A DNA stretch of 37,354 nt, from assembly GCA_900128565.1 (NCBI GenBank), contig LT635940.1:1-37354 (forward strand), in the 5' to 3' direction. A program made the position numbers and the translations under genes. The notes under the pieces are model-generated. The model saw only the letters and a list, made by a program, of their open reading frames with translations. It did not search any database and was not told the origin of the DNA. This document shows, one piece after another, positions 1 through 10,200 of this stretch (position 1 is its first letter; the number at the start of each line of letters is the position of its first letter). Source of the stretch: Stramenopiles sp. TOSAG23-6 (lineage: Eukaryota; Sar).

Positions 1-1803
1 GATGTCGGTATGGGTGAAGAGTTTTTCAAATATCTTTCTTTCATTGTATTTTCCAGGTAAAATATCAAGAGTTAGATCTGATGGTACTTTTGATATACGA
101 TATGATGATGGTGACTCAGAACAAAGAGTGAAACGATCTCTAATAAAAAAAGAAGAAGATGCTCCAACTGTTGATAAAAGGACGCGTTCGTCACACAGGC
201 ATTCTTCTCACAGCTCGAGTTCATCAGATACTAGTCATGAAAGTAACCATTATACGTCGAAAAAGAAATCACGAAGATCATCTATAAAGACATCTGCATC
301 ATTCTCATCATCTGACTCTTCACCGAGGAAATCAAAAGGTATTAACAAAAGGAAGAAAATATACAGACAAATAACAAGCGATAGATATAATAGAAATAAA
401 TCGTCTGATTCTAACCTTAGTGATCATACTAGTGCTACTTCTAATAGCTCAAATGCAATGAATTCATACTTCGAAAGTGAGTTTTTATTTGGTGATGTCG
501 TGCGTATTTTAAATGAGAAAAGTAGTAAATCAAAAAAGAATGAAAATCGTACAATCTATGGTGAAATTATTCTTGTGCGGTACGTTTTCATTATATTTCG
601 ATACACATTGTAAATATTTCCTTAATAATTATTGTTCTATCATATACAAACTTTTTCTCATGACAAAAACGATTTATATATGTCATTTTCTACAGCGCGG
701 ATGGGACATATGATGTTGAAGTTTTAGTAAATAGTCCTCAAAATAACTCAGATGAACCTAAAATTATTGAAAGACTGAATCGGAGTCAGCTGTCTATGAA
801 ATCACAACAAAGTAACGATGAATGCTCAAATGATGATAATATAAAGAATCGTAAGACAAAAACACATCAATTGAAGAATGCTACGGATTCTGAGAGCCCC
901 GATGTATCAGATGACAGTGAACGCATGAACATTTGGACTCATGTGGAATGCCGTAGCAAAACATACCCCAATGGGCCGTGGTCTTCAGCTCAGATAGTGG
1001 GTAAGAAGTTTCATTCCAAACTTACGAAAAAGTCCAGGAGTCACCACAAGAAGAAAAAAAAGACATCAAGATATAATCAGAGATCGAGTGATAGCGTTAG
1101 TTCTGAGAGTAAGAACAGAGAAAGTGATTCTTCTGCGAATAGTAGTGATAAAGGATCATATGTGTATGATCTATTTTTTGCCGATGGTCATTCAGAGGAA
1201 TCTGTTAGTGCACATAACATTCGCGCTGCTGGTGCCCGTCATGATGATATAAAGGATAATCCTGATGCCCCCCAAAATGCACCAACGTCAAAAATTGCGG
1301 CAAAAATTAGACGGCGAATTAAATATTTATCTGACGATGGTTTTGATTATCGACAACCATTCTTTGAAGCGGACTCTCTTCGTGTGGGAATAATTTCTAG
1401 AAAAGATTTTTTATCAGCTACAAGACAACTTAACTTAAATCTTTCGGACGAGGCTTTATCATTATTAATGGATCGATTTGTTTATGATGCCACAATGCCA
1501 GGATATGTTTGCTACGATTCATTCTTTGCATTCGTTTCTGCACCATTACCCCATGCTTGGTCAATGCCAAAAAAGTTGCAACGTGACAAACCTCTCCAAG
1601 ATTTGACTAAAGAATATCATCATAAAAAACAAAAAAAGAAACACCGCAAAAGTAAAGGCAAACATCGAAATATAAGAACGAGCTCTAAACATTCTTCAAG
1701 GAAAAAAAAAGCATCAAAATTAGACGTACATTTTATTGACCATTCAAATCCATCAGTAGTTGGTTATAAGGATGCAAGATTGGAATGGATAGATCATACA
1801 TAA
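1..1803 (+). CDS. Tudor-like repeat protein with C-terminal EF-hand-like pair (5' partial)
   Basis: Spliced model: exons 1-7, 57-579 and 696-1803, joined by two GT-AG introns that keep one frame. The 5' end lies outside the window. At the start is a Tudor-like unit (GKISRVRSDGTFDIRYDDGD), a second unit spans the second intron (GEIILVR/ADGTYDVEVLV), and a third diverged unit lies near bases 940-1230 (SAQIVG...YDLFFADGHSEE). Between them are long Ser/Lys/Arg-rich, low-complexity linkers. The last third (about 1300-1560) resembles a calmodulin-like EF-hand pair (GIISRKDFLSATRQLNLNLS...GYVCYDSFFAFV), but its loops lack most calcium-binding acidic residues. A basic tail follows. Such repeat-plus-EF-hand proteins are common in protists and have no firm function. 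Reading frame and splicing are well supported; function is unknown. Confidence 0.8.
8..56 (+). other. Canonical GT-AG intron (49 bp)
   Basis: It begins GTATGG and ends TTTTCCAG. Removing it joins GAT GTC G to GT AAA ATA, giving DVGKISRVRSDGT, the expected start of a Tudor-like unit. It shows that the ordinary spliceosomal AG acceptor is used in this genome. Confidence 0.8.
580..695 (+). other. Canonical GT-AG intron (116 bp)
   Basis: It begins GTACGTTTTC and ends TTTTCTACAG. Removing it joins LVR to ADGTYDV and opens the frame through to the stop at 1803. Its first ten bases resemble the 5' end of the introner repeats (GTACGTTTT), but it has no ACCTAAC core and ends in AG. Confidence 0.85.
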
Positions 1804-1861
1804 AACATATTTAATACAGACGAATTTGAAATAGATTATATCTAGTTTAGTAAGATGTATT

Positions 1862-2551
1862 TTATTTAGTCTTGACAAATTTAGCCCAGTTTTCGAATAT
1901 TGGTTCACTGGATGCCAATTGGATACTTAATAATGCTTTTAAATCTATTGTATTATCCTTTACAAACCTAATAAAGTCCTCTTTTTCAATCATTCCATTA
2001 CTGTCTGGATCCATTTCACTAAAAGTTTGAATAACCTTTTCTTGTAATAGTTGCGGATCTGCGTTCGGATTTAACTCAGCTGCAATAGAGAAAATTTCGT
2101 CAGGATCTAGAGCACCATCTTCTGTCCCTCTGTCATATATTTTAAATATTATATCAAGTTTATCGTCAATACTTTTACTTTTCGTAAATTGACAAATAGT
2201 TTCAACGAAATCAATAAAAGTTATATGGTCATCCTCTCGCTTTTGGAAGACTACTAAAGTCTCCAAAGCTCCAGGATTTTTTGAAAAGAAATCAGTTGCC
2301 GCTAAACCTTGGGGTTCGAGATAACCTAAATGATATTCATCGAGAATTTCAAAGCGTGCATGTAGACGCTGCACTTCAGATAAACTTAACTTAAATTTCT
2401 CAGCAATGGAGCCAAGGTCAGCTACACTTAGTTCCACTGGAAGTTTTCCATTGTAGAGTGCGTCTTCTTCGCGTTTTTTCTGACGTTGCGTCAATTCTTT
2501 TGCAGACAAATTTTTACTGACCTTCAATTTAGAAGGAACAAATATAGACAT
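1862..2551 (-). CDS. Calcineurin-B-like EF-hand calcium-binding protein
   Basis: Intact 229-aa single-exon gene. Residues 50-90 form a degenerate first EF-hand (FEILDEYHLGYLEPQGL). The second pair is better: a loop starting at D140 (DRGTEDGALDPDE) and a canonical loop at 181-192 (DPDSNGMIEKED). The order and spacing (ITFIDFVETICQF, then KLDIIFKIYD) match the regulatory B subunit of calcineurin and its relatives. The N-terminal ~45 residues are a basic and charged extension; I see no clear N-myristoylation MG start, which true calcineurin B usually has. It could therefore be a calcineurin-B homologous/CBL-like protein. It lies tail-to-tail with the preceding gene (~58 bp apart) and divergent from the next. 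Confidence 0.75.
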   Translation of the reverse strand: MSIFVPSKLKVSKNLSAKELTQRQKKREEDALYNGKLPVELSVADLGSIAEKFKLSLSEVQRLHARFEILDEYHLGYLEPQGLAATDFFSKNPGALETLVVFQKREDDHITFIDFVETICQFTKSKSIDDKLDIIFKIYDRGTEDGALDPDEIFSIAAELNPNADPQLLQEKVIQTFSEMDPDSNGMIEKEDFIRFVKDNTIDLKALLSIQLASSEPIFENWAKFVKTK

Positions 2552-2894
2552 TATGTCCGATTATTTTGAAAGAACAATCGATCGAGAGAGATGTTGAGAG
2601 ACGTTCTTTCGGTTACTAGTAGGATATTATCGACTTATTGTTTCCTGTGTCTTACTTAGAGGAGGACTTAATTTGCTACCCCCCGAAAACCCGACAGTTT
2701 CATCCTTTTTAAGTAAGCAAGTCATGCTCTAAGTAAGTAAGTCGCTCACTAGTATATCTTTTACGTCAATCTGAGCCAGGATTTCAGACTGATACTTGTT
2801 CCATTGCTATTACAGGCGTACAAACATAGTACAGCGAATGCTCCAGTTAAAAATGCATTTAGTTTTTTGAGAGTGAATTAAAACTAAACTAGCA
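2552..2894. other. Divergent intergenic/promoter region
   Basis: 343 bp between two divergent genes. It contains a cluster of AAGTAAG-type direct repeats around 2709-2745 (AAGTAAGCAAG and AAGTAAGTAAG) and a CCCCCCGAAAAC stretch near 2680. I see no RNA gene and no convincing ORF. It is presumably a shared bidirectional promoter. Confidence 0.4.
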
Positions 2895-4427
2895 ATGATT
2901 TCAAGAAGTTTTAACGAATTACCGTCACACGGTATGCTCTTGTATCAGTCACACATCAAACCACAACCTGAAACAGTACAGGATCAAGTACAGAAAGAGC
3001 TTCGCAAAGCCCTAGGCGAATCTTTACCTCCAAATAAAGGTGATGCCAGTATACCTTTAGATGTTTTAAATTTATGCTCACGTTTACATCCATATAATTG
3101 GAAAGTTTCAAACCATTCGAAAGAACGTCTTGGAAAGCTTATAAGTCAAAACATATCTTCAGGTGTACGGAGTAGTGGAGATCGATTCCAAAATTGTCCA
3201 GATCCAGTTTTGCCAGGAACATTTATTCAGGGTGAAAATCATAGAAAAGTAGCCAAAATAAGGAAACATTTTTCTGGGATATTTCGTTCCACAGCTCCAG
3301 GTAAATTGAACGAAACGGGAGATACAAAACGCGATAAAGCTGGTAATACATCACCCATGATGCCAGATATTACTAGACCTAATTACACAATGATAAGAAA
3401 CAATATCCATCTCATGCAAACACCAGCAGAACTTGCAGTGCATGTTTTAAATCGACGAAATAAAGCTTTAGCAGCTGCAAAGGCCTCTGAACTTCGTTCA
3501 ATATATCCGGCACCTCACTATATTTACGATATGTCTAATACAATGGAAAATACAATGAAAGAAAGATATTTGAAAAACTCTTCACCCATACCGACATCAA
3601 TTTCAAATAATACACATAAAAAAAAACGGGTTAAGAGTTCTCGCTTGCATTATACTCCAGAGATTCGATTAATAAATAATATACCAAGGAATTTGATGCA
3701 TCGAAACATTTCTACTGCACAGCGTAGATATTCTTACAATATAAAGCATGGAAATAAAAGAAAAAAACAGGGGGGAAATATTCACAAAACAAACTCTTTA
3801 TCTTCATCCAAAGTCGAATCTAAACGTTCGCATTGTGAAGACACGAATTCTAAAAGTTCGGATTCAAATGATGTGAATTCTAATGGTGGGAAAATACACT
3901 TTCGAGTACTAGGAAATACTGGAATCTCACAAAGACAAAGTAAAAATACAAAAACAGGGTTTTTAATAAATCGTAGTAAGCACACAGAGGCTGGTTTTTA
4001 TAAAAAACGGACTAACATTCCTAGATCAAATAATCTTTCTCGCTGGGCATCAACACAACGACAACCATCGAATATTTTTCGCCCTTTATCACAAAGATCG
4101 ATCCGTCCATTCAGTCCTGCACCATGGCATCATGTAGGTTTTCATCATTTCAATTTCATTTGATGTAAACAAAAACTTTGCACCTAACATTTTTTTGTTT
4201 TAAAACATTTTTTTTTCACATTACATGTACGTTTTCAAAATTAATTTCNAANTTAGNTTTTTTTTTCGTACGAAATTTTGTACCTAACAAATTTTGACTA
4301 TACTTTTTTTTTCACATAACATGATACTTCTAGAGGTTATAGTCATCCAGATTTTCCGGATTTTGATTTTCAATTACAAGGAAGTACGAAAGCACTTAAT
4401 GTTTCTGTACATGGACAGCACGAATAA
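2895..4427 (+). CDS. Basic protein of unknown function, interrupted by two tandem introners
   Basis: Exon 1 runs 2895-4133 and exon 2 runs 4323-4427 (TAA stop), giving about 447 aa. The intervening 189 bp consists of two end-to-end copies of the introner repeat; removing both joins APWHH to DTSRGYSHPDF in frame. No recognised domain. The N-terminal half has ordinary composition (a helical PAELAVHVLNRRNKALAAAKA stretch), and the C-terminal half is Lys/Arg/Ser/Asn-rich and likely disordered. Without splicing, the frame stops 30 bp into the first introner (4161-4163). I do not recognise the family; a chromatin- or cytoskeleton-associated low-complexity protein is possible but is speculation. Confidence 0.7.
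4134..4226 (+). mobile_element. Introner copy J1 (first of a tandem pair)
   Basis: 93 bp. It starts GTAGGTTTTCATC, has a diverged core CTTTGCACCTAAC, and ends TTTCACATTAC-AT. It is flanked by AT on both sides. Subfamily 2 (CACATTAC end). This is the most diverged copy in the core, so it may be older than its partner. Confidence 0.75.
4227..4322 (+). mobile_element. Introner copy J2 (second of a tandem pair; contains Ns)
   Basis: 96 bp directly abutting copy J1. It starts GTACGTTTTC, has the palindromic core CGTACGAAATTTTGTACC followed by TAAC, and ends TTCACATAAC-AT. Three Ns lie at about 4249-4257. The shared AT between the two copies acts as the flank of both, as expected if one inserted at the edge of the other. 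Confidence 0.8.
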
Positions 4428-4480
4428 ATTCTAAAACAGTTTAACCAAATAAAAAAATATACATCATATATATATATATA

Positions 4481-6154
4481 TTATTTATTTTTTCCAAGAC
4501 AAACGATCGACATACAACTCAATTCAGGACCATTCTCCCCAATTAATTTATATCGACAACCTCCAGCCACCTTTTGTAATTGTTGATTACTCTTTTGAAA
4601 TTGAGAAAAAGGTGCAGTTACAAGGCGTTTGGAGGCAGAGTGTTGAGTGATTAGTAGCAGCGAACTGTACATATTATTCCTTGACGCAATTGAGTCCAAA
4701 TTTTGCTTCCATTTCGGATCACTTGAAGTACAAAATGTAAATCGATTCTCATTTCTTTGTAATACATTTGGCAAAGCTACACCAACAATAGTGCACCAGT
4801 GACTACGCCGTCCTTTGTTCAACACAGGCAAACATGATCCCGGTTCTGAATCATATGGTAAAAGAATCAGATTACCTTTTGTTATATTGGATATAATGCG
4901 TATAGGAGATATATTTTTCCATACTTGTGTTTGGACAATTTCAGATCGAAATGATGCAATATGTGCAAGATGGGCGGCGTTGAACATTTCTCCATCCATA
5001 GTATAACCAAATCGTATTCCTTTTGATAACACATTCTCATTTTCACCTTTTTCATTTTGTACAAATGTTTGAACTAGTGTTTCCTCTATATTACCAAGTA
5101 GTACAGAAGATTTGCTCAAAGACATGTCTTGAGGACTCACACTACATTGACTACTACACATTTTGTCATCGTTTTTTGTCATCACACTATTCGTTTTTGC
5201 CACCGAACCATTGGATTTTGAAATTGAAGTTGTGTACTGGGCGATATCTTCTATAACTCCCCAAATACCAATGGTGGCAGCTTCCCCATTCGTTTGAAAA
5301 TAACTTTGCCTCAATAATGATAATCTATAAAAATTTTCTACTGCAGAAATAGCACAAAATCCACACGTCGGTCCCATTTGATTATGATGGGGAGGAAGAC
5401 ATGTTATAATTCGCCAAGCTATTGGAGGAGGACACTTGAGAGTAGAACAATTTTTCACAAAAAAATTTATCCCAGAACAGATATCATCAATTATTTCTTG
5501 AAATGTTCGTTTTGTTGGCTGTTTTCTTTGGAAAACATGAGAAATACGCCGTTGTAGCCACACTTTCTCATCTCCAGTTTTCCCTGTATCATCAACAGAG
5601 AAAGTCAAATTATTTGACTTAGTGTATTTTCTTGACTTACTCTGAAGCATTGTTTGAAGTACCGCAAGGCCACTACTTTCACTATCTGGCTCTTTTGAAC
5701 GACGAAGAAAACGGAAAACTTTTTTTTTCGTAGTAAAAGAACTACTCTCTTCATAGCCACATGATTTGTAAAATCCATTTGCCAGTTTTGGTGAAGTACA
5801 AAGGCAAAGATGAGTCATACCTAACCTCTTTGCAACTACTTCTGCCTGAGAAAGTAGATAACGACCGATACCACGACGACGCCAATTGTTGTGTACAATT
5901 ACATTTGATAAAATTCCTTTTGCGCCTGAAATTTCACCTGCTCCATGTTTCAACCGAATATATCCAATGACAATGTTCTCAGGTGATACAAGAACATAAT
6001 GTCTACTTGATTTCACAGATTTCTGTAAACTTGATGTCCACGAAGAATGCGTCGGAGGCTGTTTCCATTGCTGAGCGAGAAGAGTTGCACAAGACGAAAT
6101 AAGAGGAAGGGTTAGCGGAAGAAATGAGAATTCCGACTCTATTCTCTTTGTCAT
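4481..6154 (-). CDS. Fusion of NAA80-like GNAT acetyltransferase and ACTMAP-like actin maturation protease
   Basis: About 557 aa from the ATG at 6154. An in-frame ATG at 6220 exists but lies in the region shared with the divergent neighbour. Residues 10-140 form a GNAT domain: a substrate-side helix (SCATLLAQQW), the acetyl-CoA loop RRRGIG at 92-97 and FYKSCGY at 128-134. These features resemble NAA80, the acetyltransferase that modifies the actin N-terminus. Residues ~250-557 match the C39-like ACTMAP (C19orf54) family: MGPTCGFCAIS with the presumed catalytic Cys264, NLILLPYDSEPG, and RRSHWCTIVGV with the presumed catalytic His452. A charged linker (140-230) joins them. In animals ACTMAP trims the actin N-terminus and NAA80 then acetylates it, so this would be a two-step actin-processing enzyme in one chain. 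The protease assignment is good; choosing NAA80 over another GNAT rests on motif resemblance plus the fusion partner. Confidence 0.75.
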   Translation of the reverse strand: MTKRIESEFSFLPLTLPLISSCATLLAQQWKQPPTHSSWTSSLQKSVKSSRHYVLVSPENIVIGYIRLKHGAGEISGAKGILSNVIVHNNWRRRGIGRYLLSQAEVVAKRLGMTHLCLCTSPKLANGFYKSCGYEESSSFTTKKKVFRFLRRSKEPDSESSGLAVLQTMLQSKSRKYTKSNNLTFSVDDTGKTGDEKVWLQRRISHVFQRKQPTKRTFQEIIDDICSGINFFVKNCSTLKCPPPIAWRIITCLPPHHNQMGPTCGFCAISAVENFYRLSLLRQSYFQTNGEAATIGIWGVIEDIAQYTTSISKSNGSVAKTNSVMTKNDDKMCSSQCSVSPQDMSLSKSSVLLGNIEETLVQTFVQNEKGENENVLSKGIRFGYTMDGEMFNAAHLAHIASFRSEIVQTQVWKNISPIRIISNITKGNLILLPYDSEPGSCLPVLNKGRRSHWCTIVGVALPNVLQRNENRFTFCTSSDPKWKQNLDSIASRNNMYSSLLLITQHSASKRLVTAPFSQFQKSNQQLQKVAGGCRYKLIGENGPELSCMSIVCLGKNK

Positions 6155-6270
6155 CGTTTGGACTTTGAAAACACGTAAGTGAATGAAATTCAATGAATGA
6201 TTCAGAATGAATGAATTCAATCTTCAACGAAAATCATGACAGAAAGATTGAATTTGACAGAATCGTAAAA

Positions 6271-7092
6271 ATGACAGCATTCATTCACAACATAAATATA
6301 ATAGAACACAAAGTAAAAACACAAAGAAACAACATGAATAAAATATGCCAAACTCATTTTGTTAGAAAGGGAAACCGGGTGATTCCCCCTTTCCCAGCGG
6401 GATTTAGAAGGCTCGTCGTTGGCACGGGTTGTTTCTGGGGAAGTGAGAAGGGTTTTTGGCGATTGCCAGGAGTGTATAGTACTTCTGTTGGTTATGCTGC
6501 TGGATTAACTCGAGATCCCACCTATGAACAAGTTTGTAGTGGAAAAACCGGACATAACGAAGTTGTTCAAGTAATATATGACCCGAATGTAATTGCTACA
6601 TGGGACTTGATGCGTTTCTTTTGGGAATCGCATGATCCCACTCAAGGAATGGGTCAAGGAAATGACCGAGGAACGCAATATCGTAGTGGTATATATTGCA
6701 CGTCTCATGACCAAAAAGTTGTGGCAGAAGCTTCGAGGAATTCATATCAAAAACTTATCGGATCGAAGAAGCAAATTACAACTGAAATTCTTATGATGGA
6801 TGAAAAGAATCCAAATAACTCTAATGTCGATTGCAAGTTCTATTTTGCTGAAGATTACCATCAACAATATTTGGCAAAACCAGGGGCACGGCCATATTGC
6901 TCAGCGCAACCTCTCGGTATTAGCTTACAAAGTGAAGAAGGTACATCATTCTTTCAAGGGAAAATTGGCATGGAATTAACCAAGAGAGGTGAAGGGCCAC
7001 CAAAGCTATCGGAAAGTTTCTGGGATTTACACGCTCCAAAGCCAGGTTGTTCTGTTGTGAGTGCGTCAAATAAACCGATACTATTTCTATGA
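6271..7092 (+). CDS. MSRA: Peptide-methionine (S)-S-oxide reductase A
   Basis: Reduces methionine-S-sulfoxide in proteins with thioredoxin as electron donor. The catalytic GCFWG motif (Cys54 with this start) is followed by the full MsrA core: VGYAAG, PTYEQVCSGKTGHNEVVQV, FFWESHDPTQGMGQGNDRGTQYRS and FAEDYHQQYL. A C-terminal extension of about 60 residues contains two further Cys residues (YCSAQ and PGCSVV) that could act as resolving cysteines. The start is uncertain: ATGs at 6211, 6271 and 6334 are all in frame, and the conserved domain begins just after 6400. It is transcribed divergently from the actin-processing fusion gene with about 120 bp between the chosen starts. Stop is TGA, showing that TGA is a genuine stop in this organism. 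Confidence 0.93.
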   Translation: MTAFIHNINIIEHKVKTQRNNMNKICQTHFVRKGNRVIPPFPAGFRRLVVGTGCFWGSEKGFWRLPGVYSTSVGYAAGLTRDPTYEQVCSGKTGHNEVVQVIYDPNVIATWDLMRFFWESHDPTQGMGQGNDRGTQYRSGIYCTSHDQKVVAEASRNSYQKLIGSKKQITTEILMMDEKNPNNSNVDCKFYFAEDYHQQYLAKPGARPYCSAQPLGISLQSEEGTSFFQGKIGMELTKRGEGPPKLSESFWDLHAPKPGCSVVSASNKPILFL

Positions 7093-7289
7093 TGTTGTAT
7101 AGTGAAATAAAAAAATATATATTATATGTAACACCACACATAGAAGTACTTTATTTTAAACTTATTATAAATGTCACTTAAAATTCCCTCTCATAAACTT
7201 CTTTCGTAAACACAAAAATGGCATACTTTCTCCATACAAGGGAACCAGAGAACAGGAGTTCAAAATATGCAGTAGTTTCATAAACTTTC

Positions 7290-10200
7290 TTAGGAAAATC
7301 GACTTTGTTCTTTTCGCATCACTTGCTCGATTGTCATTGTACCATTGATCTGAGAACCTGCAGCTACTTGCCACGCCTGTCGCTTGGCCTCTTCCGCTTG
7401 TTCAGTTTCACGTTTCGATGGGCATTTGAATAAGCCAAAGACCGACGGTCTGATGACAATGCGACAGAGAATTCCCCATACAAGTTGCCCTCCACCGATA
7501 CCAAACACAATTAACCAATTCGTCAAAGATAAACCTACAGTTTTCATAACAATTCCACCAAATTGAGTCATAAAAACTTGTACAACAAAAGTACCAACCC
7601 AAATAATACAGAATATTGGATTTTGAGTAATATATTTGAATACATTAACTTCATCCTGAAGCATCCTAGAATTAATTTCATTGAAAATCTGCATGAAAAC
7701 AAAGACAGTAAAAATCATAGAATAATGTACGGTAATGACACCTTTGTCGCCTTCCGCTCCGTTATCATCAATTCCCAGTGATTTTGGAGCAAAAAGAAAA
7801 ATTAACAACCACACAATTTGGTAAAGCGCTGAAGTACAAATAAATCTTCGAATACGAGTTGTTATTAATGGTTTGTCAGAACCAATTGGTTTGCGTTTCA
7901 GAAGTTCATCTTGTGGTGGCTCTGTCGCGAGGGCAAGTGAAGCAAATGAATCCATAATCATATTGACCCATAAAAGTTGTACAGCCGTAAGGGGAGATAC
8001 CCCTTCAGAGACAGCTCCAATGAAAGCAATACCAATAGCGGTGACATTTACAGTGAGTTGAAACTGGAGAAACTTCGAAATACTATCGTAAATATTTCTT
8101 CCCCATTTTACTGCCTGTACGATAGATGTAAAATTGTCATCCATGAGGACAATTTTTGAAGCAGCCTTGGCAACTTCAGTACCAGCAATACCCATTGCAA
8201 ATCCAACATCAGCCTTTGCGAGGGCAGGAGCGTCATTTGTTCCATCTCCGGTGACAGCAACAACTTCCTTGTATCGGCCAAATCCAGGTTTGTTATAATA
8301 TGGATTAATTGTACCATCTTCACGTGTTGGGCCCATTCTCTTTTTAAGATATAACTTTGATTCCATCATACCACGCACAAGAATATATTTATCTCGTGGT
8401 GCACATCGAGCCACCACACGTAACTGTGGCCATAGCTTGTCTAAGACACGCCTGTTAATATCGTTACCATCTTGCTCTGGCTCTTCAAGAGTTACCATTT
8501 CACGGAATAATTGGCCTTCCATACCTACAATTGGTCCATTTAAGACCTTTCGCTGGGGTTCTCCAAAATGTTGTGACATGGATGGTCCGAGTTCTTCTCC
8601 TTCAACGACAACCTTACTTGCTACTCCACTCTTCAACTTTGCATCCATCATATACGTTTCCGAAGGAATCAGGCAACACTTGATAGCAATTGCCCTAGCT
8701 GTACGGATGTTATCACCAGTGCACATACGTACCGTGATTCCAGCGCGTTTACAAACACGAATGGCTTCTGGTACTTCTGGGCGAACTGGATCACGAATAC
8801 CAAAAATTCCAACAAGAGTCAAATCCTTGACAACGTCTTCATCACCACATGAAAGTGAGTTTTCTTCGCCATCTTGATTTTTTTCTTCCATCGCTTTTTG
8901 ACGCTCCGTTTCAGCAGCCCACTGACTTGGTGTCTTACTCATATCACGAAACGCAACTCCAATGGTTCGCAATGCTTCATCGGCCATTGAACCGAGTTGG
9001 GCAGTGATTTTAGCACGCAATGCGTCATCAATATTTGATGTAGTACCATCAGCATTCATTACCTTAGTACAGTATTGTAAAATCTTTTCAGAAGCTCCTT
9101 TGGAGTACACACGAGATCCTGGTGTATCATCACTTTTGACAACAATCGTCATTCGTTTGAACTTTGAATTAAATGGAAATAATTTACAACCTGCTGGCCA
9201 ATTATATGCTGCTGGGTTACGAACGCGTTTTTTGAGTTCAGAAAATGGCTTATCAATACTTTTAACGTCTAGCTCGATTGCGCACTGAAGTAATGCACAT
9301 TCAGTTGCATTACCCATGCGTTCAAACCCAGATGTAAATTTTGGATCGTTTGTTTTTTTTACATCTGTTTGCTGCTGCGTATTGAGAATCAACGCATTAA
9401 GCATTGTTGTCGTCAGTTGCTGATTGAGCCCATTTTTTGATTGGACACTGTCCTTTAAATCTCTCATTTTCATACGAGTTCCGCCTACATAAACATCTGT
9501 AACAGTCATAATATTTTGAGTTAGAGTACCGGTTTTATCAGAACAAATCGCTGTTGCATTACCCATTGTTTCACAAGAGTTTAAGTTTCGTACAAAACAA
9601 TTATTTGGAGGTTTACTCATCATTCGTGAAGAGTATACTAATGCAAGTACAACAGCAAGCGGCAAACCTTCAGGTACTGCAACAACAAGAATGGTTATAC
9701 CAGTAATGAAGTATTCAAGTATATGTTTGAAATCAGATTCGGCAAATAAATCTCCTGGGCATGTATATCCCATCAAATTTTTAAAGTCCGATGCAGACAT
9801 CCATCGGTAATAAACCATTTCAGGTCCATATAACGATTTTGTTCCATCTTTTACATCGACATTTTTCCAAGCAACACCACAGCAATCATCAAAACCAGAG
9901 GTAGCTGCTGTAAAATGAGCTTTCGCATTGCATGCAGGAAGATTTTTTGATTCTTTCTTCCCATGTTCTTTGTATGTGATGGTTTCACCATTCGCATCTT
10001 TACATACAGTACCTTCAGCATTGCAAGTATACTTGGTTTTACTTCTGTCACAGAAACACATCTCTTCAGTAAAAAAACCTCGTTTTGCTCCAACACCATA
10101 TTTCTTTGAGCCAGGCACATTAGGATTTGTAATTAATTTATGACCATCTGGTTCGGTATTCATTGCATAACTTTCAATACTGAAGCGAGTGATCATTATA

